Notes: generated by a model not told the origin, from the letters alone. Positions 50,132 to 59,076 are shown, counted from the first letter of the stretch. The stretch is DNA of 64,000 bases from Rhizobacter sp. (GCA_019635355.1 JAHBZQ010000001.1:4836001-4900000), one strand, 5' to 3'. Translations and numbers: made by a program.

Positions 50132-51352
50132 TCACCCCGCCGTCTCTGCGGCTGCGGCGCGCAGCTTGCGGTAGATGGTGTTGCGGGCCACGCCGAGCTG
50201 GCGCGCGGCGCGCGAGATGTTGCCGCCTGCCGCATCGACCGCCTGGCGGATGGCGGCCATCTCCTGGGCGTGCAGCGTCGTCGGGGCCGCGCTGGGCTCG
50301 GCGGGTGCCGCGAGCGGGGCGGCCAGCGGCGCGATGGCGGGCTCTGCCGGCACGGCCTCGGGCACGGCCTCGGGTATGGCCGTCTCGCGCGGCACCGCCA
50401 CGCCGGTGGCGAGCGACACGTTGGGCCAGAGCGTGGGCCAGTTGAAGAGGGCACGTGCGTAGACCGGCGTGCCGGCGCGGTCGCCGTGCTGCACGAAGAG
50501 CGTCATCGGCTCGTCGGCCCGGTGGCGGCAGTGGTCGGCGATGTGGGCCACGCGGGTGCCGAAGATGGCTTCGAGCCCGAGCCGGCGCAGCGCCGCCATG
50601 TTGAGCCCGAGGTGCTCGAGCGCCGCGCGGTTGACGCCGAGGATGCTGCCGTCGGGCGCCAGCGCGATCATCGCCTCGCGCATGGTGCCGAGCATGCGCT
50701 GCTGCGGATGGAAGTGCAGGCGCAGGCCGTGGCGGAACTTGTCGTTGAACCACTGGTTCTCGATCATGCGCGCCGACATCGTGACCATCGCCAGCGTGTG
50801 CGGGTGGTACGACGAATGGTGCCCGCTCACGTCGAGCACGCCGATCATCTGGCCGGTGTGGTCGAAGATCGGCGAGGCCGAGCAGGTGAGGAAACGGTTG
50901 GCCGCGAGGAAGTGCTCGTTGCCGTGCACGAGCGTCGGCGCTTCGGTGAAGAGCGCGGTGCCCACCGCGTTGGTGCCCTTCGACGCTTCCGACCAGTTCA
51001 CCCCGGGCGAGAGGGCGATCTGCTGCAGCCGCTCGAGGAAGCTGTCGTCGCCCACGGCCTGCAGGATGCTGCCGTCGGTGTCGGTGAGCGCCACGGCGCT
51101 CTTGGTCGACACGATCTGCTCGAAGAGCATCTCCATCACCGGCGTGGCGTGCTCCAGCAGGCGCTGGTGCGGCTCACGCATCAGGCGCGTGCCGTAGGCC
51201 GAGAGCGGGTGGAGTTCGGGTACCGAGTCTTCGGTGAGCCCCAGGGCACGGCATCGGTCGTGCGACTGCTGGATGGTGTGGACGTGCTCCGGCCCGACGG
51301 CCAGATCGAAGGTTCTCGCACCAGGCGCCAATGCCGTTGCGTGACGGTCCAT
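50132..51352 (-). CDS. AcoR-like regulator lacking the AAA+ domain
   Basis: A 406-residue regulator with an N-terminal GAF-type sensor like AcoR (about 40-205, FEQIVSTKSAVALTDTDGSILQ, GVNWSEASKGTNAVGTAL, SASPIFDHTGQMIGVLDVSG), a PAS-like segment (about 225-280) and a C-terminal Fis-type HTH (about 365-400, DAAGGNISRAARQLGVARNTIYRKL). The central sigma-54 AAA+ domain (GAFTGA) is absent; an Ala/Pro/Glu linker with PEAVPEAVP and APLAAPLAAP repeats takes its place. It therefore likely acts without sigma-54. Target genes unknown; neighbours are not acetoin genes. Confidence 0.85.
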   Translation of the reverse strand: MDRHATALAPGARTFDLAVGPEHVHTIQQSHDRCRALGLTEDSVPELHPLSAYGTRLMREPHQRLLEHATPVMEMLFEQIVSTKSAVALTDTDGSILQAVGDDSFLERLQQIALSPGVNWSEASKGTNAVGTALFTEAPTLVHGNEHFLAANRFLTCSASPIFDHTGQMIGVLDVSGHHSSYHPHTLAMVTMSARMIENQWFNDKFRHGLRLHFHPQQRMLGTMREAMIALAPDGSILGVNRAALEHLGLNMAALRRLGLEAIFGTRVAHIADHCRHRADEPMTLFVQHGDRAGTPVYARALFNWPTLWPNVSLATGVAVPRETAIPEAVPEAVPAEPAIAPLAAPLAAPAEPSAAPTTLHAQEMAAIRQAVDAAGGNISRAARQLGVARNTIYRKLRAAAAETAG

Positions 51353-51504
51353 GAAGTCTCCTCAGCGAGGCCGGGGCGTGCCAGTGGGGTGGGCGCCGGC
51401 TCGGGCGACACATTCTGCGCCTCTTCGGTACAACGTCTGTCACGCAGGGGAAAGGGTGTCTACGGGTGGACCCTAGGCCCACCGGCACCCTGCTGGACGC
51501 CGCC

Positions 51505-54066
51505 TCAGGCGTTGCTGGTGGCGCGCACTTCGGCCAGGCTGGTCACGCCCTGGAGCACCTTTTCGATGCCGTCTTGCCGCAGCGTGCGCATGCCTTCGGC
51601 CATGGCGGTGCGCTGCAGCTCTTCGGCACGCGAGCCGGTCTGCACCAGGCGGCGCAGCTCGCGGCTCACGACCATCAGCTCGTGCAGGCCGGCGCGGCCC
51701 TTGTAGCCGGTGTGGCCGCAGTGCTCGCAGCCGGGGCTGTGGAAGTGCATCAGCTGCCCGTTGCGGCCGAAGCGCTCGCTCCAGTCGGCCAGCAGCGACT
51801 TGCGGTTGAGCGTGTCGTGGTCGGGCGGGCACACGTGCAGGTAGTCGTCGAGCAGCTCGTTGACCTCGTTGTCGCCGAGCGGGCGCGAGGTGCGGCAGTG
51901 GTTGCAGAGCTTGCGCACCAGGCGCTGGGCCAGCACGCCGAGCAGCGAGTCGGCGAAGTTGAAGGGGTCGAGGCCCATGTCGAGCATGCGCGTCACCGTC
52001 TCGGGGGCGCTGTTGGTGTGCAGCGTGCTCAAGACCAGGTGGCCGGTGAGCGAGGCTTCGATGGCCATCTGCGCGGTCTCTTCGTCGCGCATTTCACCGA
52101 CCATGATCACGTCGGGGTCGGCGCGCAGGAAGGCGCGCAGGGCTTTCGCAAACGTCCAGTCGATCTTCGGGTTGACCTGCACCTGGCGCAGGCCGGGCTG
52201 GGTGATTTCGACCGGGTCCTCGGCCGTCCAGATCTTGCGTTCGGGCACGTTGATGTGCGAGAGCGCCGAGTGCAGCGTGGTGGTCTTGCCCGAGCCGGTG
52301 GGGCCCACGCACAGCACCATGCCGTAGGGGCGCTCCATCACCTCTTTGAGCTGTTGCAGGTTCCAGGGCGCGAGGCCGAGGTTGTCGAGCGGGATGGGCT
52401 TGGCCGAGGCCAGGATGCGCATCACCACGTCTTCGAGGCCGTTGTTGGTGGGGATCGTCGCCACGCGCAGCTCGATCTTGTGCTGCGCGCTGAACTTGGC
52501 GAAGTTGATCTTGCCGTCTTGCGGCTTGCGCTTCTCGGAGATGTCGAGGTCGCACATGATCTTGATGCGCGCGATCACCGCGTTGCGGTAGTTGGGCGGC
52601 AGCTCCAGGTGCGTGCGCAGGAGGCCGTCCTTGCGGAAGCGGATCTTGATCTTGTCGCGGCCGGGGTAGCTCTCGACGTGGATGTCGGAGACGCCGTCCT
52701 GGTGCGCCTCGATGATCATGTTGTTGATGAGCTTCACGAGCGAGTTGTCGCTCTGCTCGATCTGCCGGTCGTCGGTGGGCGCGAGGGCTTCGAGGTCTTC
52801 GCGCTCCAGCGTTTCGACGAGCTTGTCGGTGCCTTGCAGGTCGAAGGGAATCGGGTCGGCCGAATCGATGCTGGCAAAGCGCAGCGGAATGGCCGCGCCG
52901 ATCTTCTCGTAGGCGGTGTTGAGCACGTCGTCGAGCCGCGCGCATTGCGCGAGCACCGCCACGCACTTCAGCTGCGTGATGAACTCGATCTCGTCGACGA
53001 TGGCGCGGCGGCGCACCGGGTCGTCGAGCGCGATCACGAGCCGGCCTTCGCGCAGCATCAGCGGCATCACCTGCAGGCGCATGGCCACCGAGAACGGCAG
53101 CTTGCGCAACGCGTCTTCCTCGAAGGGGAAGGCGTCGAGGTTCACCAGCGGGTAGCCCATCTTGCGGGCCAGCGCCGTCTGCAGGTCTTCGCGCGAGACG
53201 ATGCCCATCTTCACCAGCAGCTCGCCGAGCGGCACGCTGCGGTCTTGCTGCTGCTGGGCGAGCGCGTCGTCGAGCTGTGATTGCGACACCATGCCGAGCG
53301 AGGTGAGCGCCTCGCCGATCTTCACCATCGGCATCTTGGCCTGCTTCTCGATGGCGGCCATCAGCTGCTGTGGGGTGACAACCTGGCGCTCGAGCAGGAT
53401 GTCGCCGAGCTTCTGGTGGCGCATCTGCTGCTGGCGGTCGACCGCCTGCTCCACCTGCTGCGGCGTGGCGGCCTTCTGCTCCACGAGCAACTCGCCGATG
53501 CGCGGGCCGATCTCGAAGCCGGTGTAGCCGGCCTTCGGGATGAAGAGTCGCTGCACCGAGCCCTTGTCGTCGACCGGCGGGAAGAGGAAGAGGCCGTGCT
53601 CGCTCTCCACATGGCCGATGGTCGTGCCTTCGATGGCCGCACCGTCGGCCAGCAGCACCTTGTAGCTGCTGCGCGGGCGCTGCTCGAGCATCGCGGCGTG
53701 TTTCTCGTGGGTGAGCAGGGCGGTGGTGATGGGCTTGAGCGGCTCCATCACCCGCAGCGAGCGGAACTGGTGGAAGCGCAGCGGCATCGTCGTGCGCGCC
53801 GGCGGCACCTGCACGTGCGCGACCTGGTCGTCGGGCACGAAGAAGATCAATCGCCCGGCCACGGCCTTGCCGTTGGTGCCGACGAATTCGCAGCCCTGCG
53901 CCTGGTGCTGCTCGTCGGCGTCGGGGTAGGCGGCAAACGGCGGCGTGGGCCACAGGAAAGCGGCGTGGCGGGCCTTCTCCACCGGCTCGGCGGCGCGCGG
54001 CGGCAGCGAGGCCGGGGCACCGTCGGTGGTGAAGTCCATGTTCACGAAATCGGAGAGGTCGGACAT
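51505..54066 (-). CDS. GspE/PilB-family secretion ATPase with tandem helical repeats
   Basis: An 853-residue ATPase. Residues 1-185 hold an unassigned domain; about 187-310 hold four tandem ~30-residue repeats (IGELLVEQ, LGDILLER, IGEALTSLG, LGELLVKMG starts), as in MshEN/T2SSE N-domains; then a T2SSE N-domain (to about 420) and the ATPase with Walker A GPTGSGKTTT (about 585-594), the Asp box EDPVE, Walker B and His box LSTLHTNSA. The tetracysteine CNHC/CEHCG zinc motif follows. No other pilus or secretion genes are adjacent, so its system is unknown. Confidence 0.88.
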   Translation of the reverse strand: MSDLSDFVNMDFTTDGAPASLPPRAAEPVEKARHAAFLWPTPPFAAYPDADEQHQAQGCEFVGTNGKAVAGRLIFFVPDDQVAHVQVPPARTTMPLRFHQFRSLRVMEPLKPITTALLTHEKHAAMLEQRPRSSYKVLLADGAAIEGTTIGHVESEHGLFLFPPVDDKGSVQRLFIPKAGYTGFEIGPRIGELLVEQKAATPQQVEQAVDRQQQMRHQKLGDILLERQVVTPQQLMAAIEKQAKMPMVKIGEALTSLGMVSQSQLDDALAQQQQDRSVPLGELLVKMGIVSREDLQTALARKMGYPLVNLDAFPFEEDALRKLPFSVAMRLQVMPLMLREGRLVIALDDPVRRRAIVDEIEFITQLKCVAVLAQCARLDDVLNTAYEKIGAAIPLRFASIDSADPIPFDLQGTDKLVETLEREDLEALAPTDDRQIEQSDNSLVKLINNMIIEAHQDGVSDIHVESYPGRDKIKIRFRKDGLLRTHLELPPNYRNAVIARIKIMCDLDISEKRKPQDGKINFAKFSAQHKIELRVATIPTNNGLEDVVMRILASAKPIPLDNLGLAPWNLQQLKEVMERPYGMVLCVGPTGSGKTTTLHSALSHINVPERKIWTAEDPVEITQPGLRQVQVNPKIDWTFAKALRAFLRADPDVIMVGEMRDEETAQMAIEASLTGHLVLSTLHTNSAPETVTRMLDMGLDPFNFADSLLGVLAQRLVRKLCNHCRTSRPLGDNEVNELLDDYLHVCPPDHDTLNRKSLLADWSERFGRNGQLMHFHSPGCEHCGHTGYKGRAGLHELMVVSRELRRLVQTGSRAEELQRTAMAEGMRTLRQDGIEKVLQGVTSLAEVRATSNA

Positions 54067-54168
54067 ACGGGTCTCGCTGGAAATCGGGCGCGCAGGGTCG
54101 AAGGGCGGGATCGACCGCCCAGGCATGCTAGGCCGCTGAGCCTGCGGGGGTGTGGCGAAATGAGGGGT

Positions 54169-54193
54169 GAAAGCGCCCCGAGTCGGCGCTTTC
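54169..54193 (-). terminator. Hairpin after dctM, probable terminator
   Basis: GAAAGCGCC (54169-54177) pairs perfectly with GGCGCTTTC (54185-54193) across seven bases. It lies 23 bases past the dctM stop on the minus strand. The stem is strong, though the T-run is part of the stem rather than after it. It separates the TRAP operon from the GspE-type gene. Confidence 0.65.
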
Positions 54194-54215
54194 GTGCGCT
54201 TGTTGGCGGAAGGCC

Positions 54216-55517
54216 TCAGCCGCGCATCTGCGTCGGCAGGAAGCTCACCATCTGCGGAAACAGGTACAGCAGCACCAGCATCAGCACCATCAGCAGGAAG
54301 AAGGGCAGCGTGGCGCGGGCGATGTAGCCGATGCCGCGGCCGGTCATGCCCTGCAGCACGAAGAGGTTGAAGCCCACGGGCGGGGTGACCTGCGCCATCT
54401 CGACCACGATCACGATGAAGACGCCGAACCAGAGCAGGTCGATGCCGGCCTTCTGGATGGTGGGCAGCACCACGCCCATCGTCAGCACCACCATCGAGAT
54501 GCCGTCGAGGAAGCAGCCGAGCACGATGTAGAAGAGCGTGAGCGCGGCCAGCAGCGCGAGCGGGCTGAGCTGCAGGCCGCCGATCCATTCGGCCAGGTGG
54601 CGTGGCAGGCCGATGTAGCCCATCGACAGCGTGAGGAAGGCCGCCCCCGCGAGGATGAGCGCGATCATGCAGTAGAGCCGCGTGCCGCCGAGCAGCGAGT
54701 CGCGGAAGGTGGGCCAGTTGAGCGAGCCCTGCGCGGCCGAGATGAGGAGCGAGCCCACCACGCCCAGGCTGGCCGCTTCGGTGGCGGTGGCGATGCCGGA
54801 GTAGATGGAGCCCAGCACGCCCGCGATCAGCAGCACCACCGGGACGAGCCCACGCGAGGCAGCCCAGCGCTCGCGCCAGGGCATGGGCGGGTCGGCCGGC
54901 GGGATGAGCCCCGGGTGGCGCCACGACCACAGCGCGATGTAGCCCGAGAAGATGAGCGCCAGCAGGATGCCCGGGATGACACCTGCGATGAAGAGGCGCG
55001 AGATCGACACGTCGGCCGAGACACCGTAGACGATCATGATGATCGACGGCGGGATCAGGAGCCCCAGCGTGCCGGCGCCGGCCAGCGAGCCGAGCGCCAT
55101 CGTCTCCGGGTAGCCGCGCCGCGCGAGCTCGGGCAGGCTCATCTTGCCGATGGTGGCGCAGGTGGCGGCACTCGAGCCCGAGACCGCGGCGAAGAGCGTG
55201 CAGCCCGCCACGTTGGTGTGCAGCAGCCGGCCGGGCAGGGTCTGCATCCACGGCGCGAGGCCGCGGAACATGTCCTGGCTCACGCGGGTGCGAAAGAGGA
55301 TCTCGCCCATCCAGATGAAGAGCGGCAGGGCGGTGAGCGTCCAGCTCGATGCGGTGCCCCAGATGGTGACGGCCATCGCATCACCGGCCGGGCGCGAGCT
55401 GAAGACCTGCATGCCGATCCAGGCCACGCCCGAGAGCGCGAGGCCGATCCACACGCCGCTGCCGAGGATGAGGAAGAGCGAGAGCAGCAGCAGGGCGGTG
55501 ATGGCGAGGTCATTCAT
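54216..55517 (-). CDS. dctM: TRAP transporter large permease, DctM
   Basis: A 433-residue inner-membrane protein with about 12-13 helices, the ion-coupled channel of a TRAP transporter. Motifs: SGSSAATCATIGKMSLPELARRGYPETMALGSLAGAGTLGLLIPPS (split here at the family's central region) and VTPPVGFNLFVLQGMTG. Imports an organic acid with Na+ or H+; substrate set by DctP. It overlaps dctQ by eight bases. Confidence 0.95.
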   Translation of the reverse strand: MNDLAITALLLLSLFLILGSGVWIGLALSGVAWIGMQVFSSRPAGDAMAVTIWGTASSWTLTALPLFIWMGEILFRTRVSQDMFRGLAPWMQTLPGRLLHTNVAGCTLFAAVSGSSAATCATIGKMSLPELARRGYPETMALGSLAGAGTLGLLIPPSIIMIVYGVSADVSISRLFIAGVIPGILLALIFSGYIALWSWRHPGLIPPADPPMPWRERWAASRGLVPVVLLIAGVLGSIYSGIATATEAASLGVVGSLLISAAQGSLNWPTFRDSLLGGTRLYCMIALILAGAAFLTLSMGYIGLPRHLAEWIGGLQLSPLALLAALTLFYIVLGCFLDGISMVVLTMGVVLPTIQKAGIDLLWFGVFIVIVVEMAQVTPPVGFNLFVLQGMTGRGIGYIARATLPFFLLMVLMLVLLYLFPQMVSFLPTQMRG

Positions 55518-56055
55518 TGCGCAGGGGCTCCTCGCCGGTCGTGGGTGCTGGGCGTGTGCCCGTCAGTTCGAGCACCAGTTCGTCGAGGCAGGCCACGGCC
55601 AGCACCAGCGTGCCCGCGGCCATCGAAAGCTGCGGCAGCCAGAGCGGTGTGGCGTCGGCGCTGGTGGAGATGTCGTGCAGCTGGTACGAGACCCACGCCA
55701 GCCGGCAGCCGTAGTAGGCGAAGAGGGCGGCGAGCAGCGCCGACAGCGACAGCGCGAAAAGCTCCAGGCGCCGCCGCCACGGCTCGCCCAGCCGGCCCAG
55801 CACCAGCGTGACGCGGATGTGCTCGCCGCGCTTGAGCGTGTGCGCGAGCGCGAGGAAGCCGGCGCCGGCCATGAAGTAGCCGGCGTAGGCGTCGCTGCCC
55901 GCGATGTTGAAGCCGACCTGGCGGCCCACGATCGACAGCAGCACCATCACAAGCAGGGCCACCATGCACAGCGCCGCGAGCACCGCGGCGCTGCCGTACA
56001 GCCCGTCGAGCGTGCGCCGCAACGCGCCGCGGGCGGGCTCCGCAGGGGCCGTCAC
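55510..56055 (-). CDS. dctQ: TRAP transporter small permease, DctQ
   Basis: A 181-residue protein with four hydrophobic helices and the DctQ motif VGFNIAGSDAYAGYFMAGAGFLALAHTLKRGEHIRV. It scaffolds DctM. GTG at 56055 overlaps the dctP stop as GTGA and gives the normal length; an upstream start at 56109 would lie inside dctP. Confidence 0.9.
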   Translation of the reverse strand: MTAPAEPARGALRRTLDGLYGSAAVLAALCMVALLVMVLLSIVGRQVGFNIAGSDAYAGYFMAGAGFLALAHTLKRGEHIRVTLVLGRLGEPWRRRLELFALSLSALLAALFAYYGCRLAWVSYQLHDISTSADATPLWLPQLSMAAGTLVLAVACLDELVLELTGTRPAPTTGEEPLRNE

Positions 56056-57029
56056 TTGCGGTAGGCGTTCACGACGGCCTGGCCTTCGGGGCCGGCCTTC
56101 TGCAGCCACTCGTTGAGCATCGCCTCGCCGACCTTCTGCATGTCGGCCTTGAGCTGCGACGAGGGCTGCGCAATGGTCATGCCGTTCTTCTTCAAGAGTT
56201 CGAGGTACTCGTTGTTCTTGGCCTTCGAGGTGGCCCAGCCGCGGGTCTCGGCCTCGGCGGCGGCCTTGAGCACGGCGGCCTGCGTGGGTTTGTCGAGCGC
56301 ATCAAAGGCGGCCTTGTTCACCAGCACCGCATTTTTCGGCAGCCAGGCCTGGGTGTCGGTGAAGAACTTCAGGTGCTCGTAGGTCTTGGTGTCGTAGCCG
56401 GTGGAGCCCGACGACATGTACGACTCGACCACGCCGGTGGCCATGGCCTGCGAGAGTTCAGCGGCCTGCACCGTGACCGGCTGCGCCCCCAGCAGCTCGG
56501 CCAGGCGCGAGGTGGCCGGGCTGTAGGCGCGCCATTTCACGCCCTTGAGGTCGGCAGCCGAGTTGATGGGCTTCTTGCTGAAGATGCCTTGCGGCGGCCA
56601 GGCCACGGCGTAGAGCAGCATCAGGCCCTGCTCGGCGAGTTTCTTCTCCAGCACCGGCCGCTGCGCCTTGTAGAGCTTGAGCGATTCGTCGTAGCTGTCC
56701 GCGAGGAAGGGCAGGCCGTCGGCACCGAAGATCTGCCACTCGTTCTGGTAGTTCACGAGCAGGATCTCGCCGGCCTGTGCCTGGCCGCCCTGCACCGCGC
56801 GCTTGATCTCGGGCGCCTTGAAGAGCGAGGCGTTGGGGTGCACCGTGATCTTGAGCTTGCCGCCGGAGGCTTTGTCGATGTCGTTGGCGAACTGTGTGAC
56901 GTTTTCGGTGTGGAAGTTGCTGGCCGGGTAGGCGGTGGGCAGGTCCCATTTGGTCTGGGCCTGGGCAGTCGTGTGGGTGGTGGCGGCCAAGAGCAGGGCG
57001 GCGGCGATCAGGGGCAGGTGAAGGCGCAT
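56052..57029 (-). CDS. dctP: TRAP transporter substrate-binding protein, DctP
   Basis: A 325-residue periplasmic binding protein with a signal peptide ending TTAQAQ (about residue 25). Family motifs: WDLPTAYPASNFHTENVTQFANDI, YAVAWPPQGIFSKKPINS and KGVKWRAYSPATSRLAELLGAQPV, the last carrying the Arg that binds a carboxylate. The ligand is unknown. First gene of the dctPQM operon; divergent from the GAF protein gene (117-base gap). Confidence 0.93.
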   Translation of the reverse strand: MRLHLPLIAAALLLAATTHTTAQAQTKWDLPTAYPASNFHTENVTQFANDIDKASGGKLKITVHPNASLFKAPEIKRAVQGGQAQAGEILLVNYQNEWQIFGADGLPFLADSYDESLKLYKAQRPVLEKKLAEQGLMLLYAVAWPPQGIFSKKPINSAADLKGVKWRAYSPATSRLAELLGAQPVTVQAAELSQAMATGVVESYMSSGSTGYDTKTYEHLKFFTDTQAWLPKNAVLVNKAAFDALDKPTQAAVLKAAAEAETRGWATSKAKNNEYLELLKKNGMTIAQPSSQLKADMQKVGEAMLNEWLQKAGPEGQAVVNAYRK

Positions 57030-57146
57030 GGCGGTGGTCTTGTGGGGTGGGGAGACGCTCGAGGGTAAGCGCCCCGTTGGCGGGTGGCATCCGGGCTTCT
57101 ACGTGCCAGGCCTTCAGCCCGGGCGCGATCGGCCGATATCCCTTGG

Positions 57147-57638
57147 ATGATCCCCGCGCCCCTGCCCGAAGACGAAGCCGAGCGCCTGGCCGCGCTGCGC
57201 GCACTGCTCATCCTCGACACCCCGCCCGAAGAGCGCTTCGACCGCATCGTGCAGTTCGCCGCGACCGAGTTCGACGTGCCGATGGCGATGATCAGCCTGG
57301 TCGACAGCGACCGGCAGTGGTTCAAGTCGCGCGTGGGTTTCGAGGGGGTGTGCGAGACCCCGCGCGACGTGTCGTTCTGCTCTCATGCGGTGCACAGCCG
57401 CGAGCTGCTGCTGGTGCCCGACGCGCTGCGCGACCTGCGCTTCCACGACAACCCGATCGTGGTCGGCGACCCAGGCGTGCGCTTCTACGCCGGGGCGCCG
57501 CTGACGCTCAAGAGTGGTGCGGTGGTGGGCACGCTGTGCGTGCTCGACACCCAGGAGCGCCGCTTCGACGCCATCGACCGCAGCATCCTCGAATCGCTGC
57601 GCATGCTGGTGGTGGACGAGCTGGAGCGCAAGGCATGA
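57147..57638 (+). CDS. GAF domain protein
   Basis: A 163-residue single-domain GAF protein: AALRALLILDTPPEERFDRIVQFAATEFDVPMAMISLVDSDRQWFKSRVGF (opening), ETPRDVSFCSHAVHS with a conserved Cys-Ser-His, FYAGAPLTLKSGAVVGTLCVLD. Such stand-alone GAF proteins bind nucleotides or small ligands. Its ATG 57147 was chosen by family start. Overlaps the receiver gene as ATGA. Confidence 0.85.
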   Translation: MIPAPLPEDEAERLAALRALLILDTPPEERFDRIVQFAATEFDVPMAMISLVDSDRQWFKSRVGFEGVCETPRDVSFCSHAVHSRELLLVPDALRDLRFHDNPIVVGDPGVRFYAGAPLTLKSGAVVGTLCVLDTQERRFDAIDRSILESLRMLVVDELERKA

Positions 57639-58018
57639 AGCGGGTGCTGTTGCTGGAGCCGCACTTCGTGATGCGCAACACCGTGGCCAACGTGGCGCGC
57701 CAGCTGCGGCTGGCCGACATCCATGAAGCCACTCACTACGAGGCGGCGCTGCGCATGCTGCAGAGCGACGTCTACGACGCCCTGCTCGCCGACCTGGGCG
57801 AGAAGCTCGACGGCGTGACGCTCGTGCAGCAGGTGCGCAGCGGCGCCACGCTGTGCGACCCCGAGGTGCCGATCGCCGTGATGGCGCTCGGCCTCGATGC
57901 CGACACGATCGGCGTCTTCAAGACGCTGAAGGTGCAGCGCATCATGATCAAGCCGTTCAAGGTGAAGACGGCGGTCGAGGTGCTGGCGAGTCTGTCGGGC
58001 GTGCCGCTGCCCGCGTGA
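57635..58018 (+). CDS. Atypical stand-alone response-regulator receiver domain
   Basis: A 127-residue CheY-like fold without an output domain: RVLLLEPHFVMRNTVANVA, YDALLADLGEKLDGVTLVQQVR with candidate phosphoacceptor Asp53, and conserved Lys106-Pro107 in RIMIKPF. The usual acidic pair is reduced to Glu8 and the conserved Thr/Ser is Ala84, so phosphorylation may be weak or absent. Translationally coupled to the GAF gene; no histidine kinase gene is adjacent. Confidence 0.75.
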   Translation: MKRVLLLEPHFVMRNTVANVARQLRLADIHEATHYEAALRMLQSDVYDALLADLGEKLDGVTLVQQVRSGATLCDPEVPIAVMALGLDADTIGVFKTLKVQRIMIKPFKVKTAVEVLASLSGVPLPA

Positions 58019-58020
58019 GA

Positions 58021-59007
58021 TCAGGCGGGCGTCGACATGACGCCGAGTTCCAGCATCTGGCGCTGCTGATTCTTCTCGTGCACGGCTTTGGCCTTCTCGC
58101 ACATCTGCATGCCGGTGTGGTGCTCCAGCGTCTCGGCCACCCAGTCGACGAACACGCGCACCTTCGATGAGAGGTGCCGGTTCGACGGGTAGGCCACGAG
58201 GAAGGGCATGTCGTCCGACAGCCATTCGCACATCACGAGCTCCAGCGCACCGCAGCTCGGGTACTGGTGGAACATGTAGGTCGGCAGGCGGCCGACACCC
58301 AGGCCGGCCAGGCAAGCGTCGATGTAGGCGTTGGAGTCGTTGAGCGTGAGCGGGCTGTCGACGGTGAGCACCACGCGCTCCTTGTCGCGGTTGAACTCCC
58401 AGTCGAACACCTGGCCGGTGCGCATGGAGAAGTAGTTCAGGCACACGTGCTTCTTCAGGTCGTGCGGGTGCTCGGGCCGGCCGTGCTTGGCGAGATACGC
58501 CGGCGTGGCGCAGGTCACGAGCTGCATCGTGCCCACGCGGCGCACCACCACCGACGGGTCCTGCACCTCACCCACGCGCAGGGCGCAATCGATGCCTTCG
58601 CTCAAGAGGTTGAGCGGGCGGTCGCTGCAGCCGAGCTCGAGCTCGATGTCGGGGTAGCGCTCGAGGAAGGTGTGCAGCAGGGGGATGAGCAGCCGGCTCG
58701 CCACCGCCGTGCTCACGTCCACCCGCAGCTTGCCGTGCGGTGAGCCTTGCTTGGACGAGAGCGACTCTTCGGCGTCACGCAAGTCTTCGAGGATGCGCAC
58801 GCAGCGCTCGTAGTAGGCGGCGCCGTCGGCGGTGACGGTCACCTTGCGCGTCGTCCGGTGCAGCAGCCGCACTTTCAGGTGCGCCTCCAGCTCGGCCACG
58901 GCCGCCGAGAGCGTGGCCTTGGGCATGTTGAGCAGCTCGGCCGCACTGGTGAAGCCACCCGTGTCGACCACCCCGACGAAGGCCTGCATCGCGCGCAACT
59001 GGTCCAT
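58021..59007 (-). CDS. LysR family regulator, probable controller of the RND efflux operon
   Basis: A 328-residue LysR regulator: HTH about 1-60 (FVGVVDTGGFTSAAELLNMPKATLSAAVAELE) and effector domain (about 90-300, DRPLNLLSEGIDCALRVGEVQDPSVVVRRVG, the CrgA/DmlR pattern). It is divergent from the RND efflux operon, with a 139-base control region that contains a perfect inverted repeat. It ends two bases after the receiver gene on the opposite strand. Confidence 0.93.
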   Translation of the reverse strand: MDQLRAMQAFVGVVDTGGFTSAAELLNMPKATLSAAVAELEAHLKVRLLHRTTRKVTVTADGAAYYERCVRILEDLRDAEESLSSKQGSPHGKLRVDVSTAVASRLLIPLLHTFLERYPDIELELGCSDRPLNLLSEGIDCALRVGEVQDPSVVVRRVGTMQLVTCATPAYLAKHGRPEHPHDLKKHVCLNYFSMRTGQVFDWEFNRDKERVVLTVDSPLTLNDSNAYIDACLAGLGVGRLPTYMFHQYPSCGALELVMCEWLSDDMPFLVAYPSNRHLSSKVRVFVDWVAETLEHHTGMQMCEKAKAVHEKNQQRQMLELGVMSTPA

Positions 59008-59041
59008 TGTCTTGATTCCTGAACAGTCAATCTTTGAAACG

Positions 59042-59076
59042 ACACTTTATTAGGTTCTGACTGGCTAATAAAGTGT
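59042..59076. promoter_or_regulatory. Perfect 12-bp inverted repeat, candidate operator
   Basis: ACACTTTATTAG (59042-59053) and CTAATAAAGTGT (59065-59076) are perfect reverse complements with an 11-base spacer. It sits 35 bases from the LysR start and 70 bases from the efflux adaptor start, and is AT-rich in a GC-rich genome. A possible efflux promoter (TTGACC at 59095, ATAAAA at 59118) lies just downstream. Confidence 0.7.

Noticed and set aside
50132..51352. Frameshift hiding an AAA+ domain in the AcoR-like gene
   Set aside because: The frame is continuous and the linker is short; no Walker A or GAFTGA coding is seen in any frame of the region.
51505..55251. A 1248-residue minus-strand frame that would join the GspE-type ATPase to an upstream 395-residue extension
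   Set aside because: The upstream part is an out-of-frame reading of dctM; ATG 54066 starts the ATPase and a terminator hairpin lies between the two genes.
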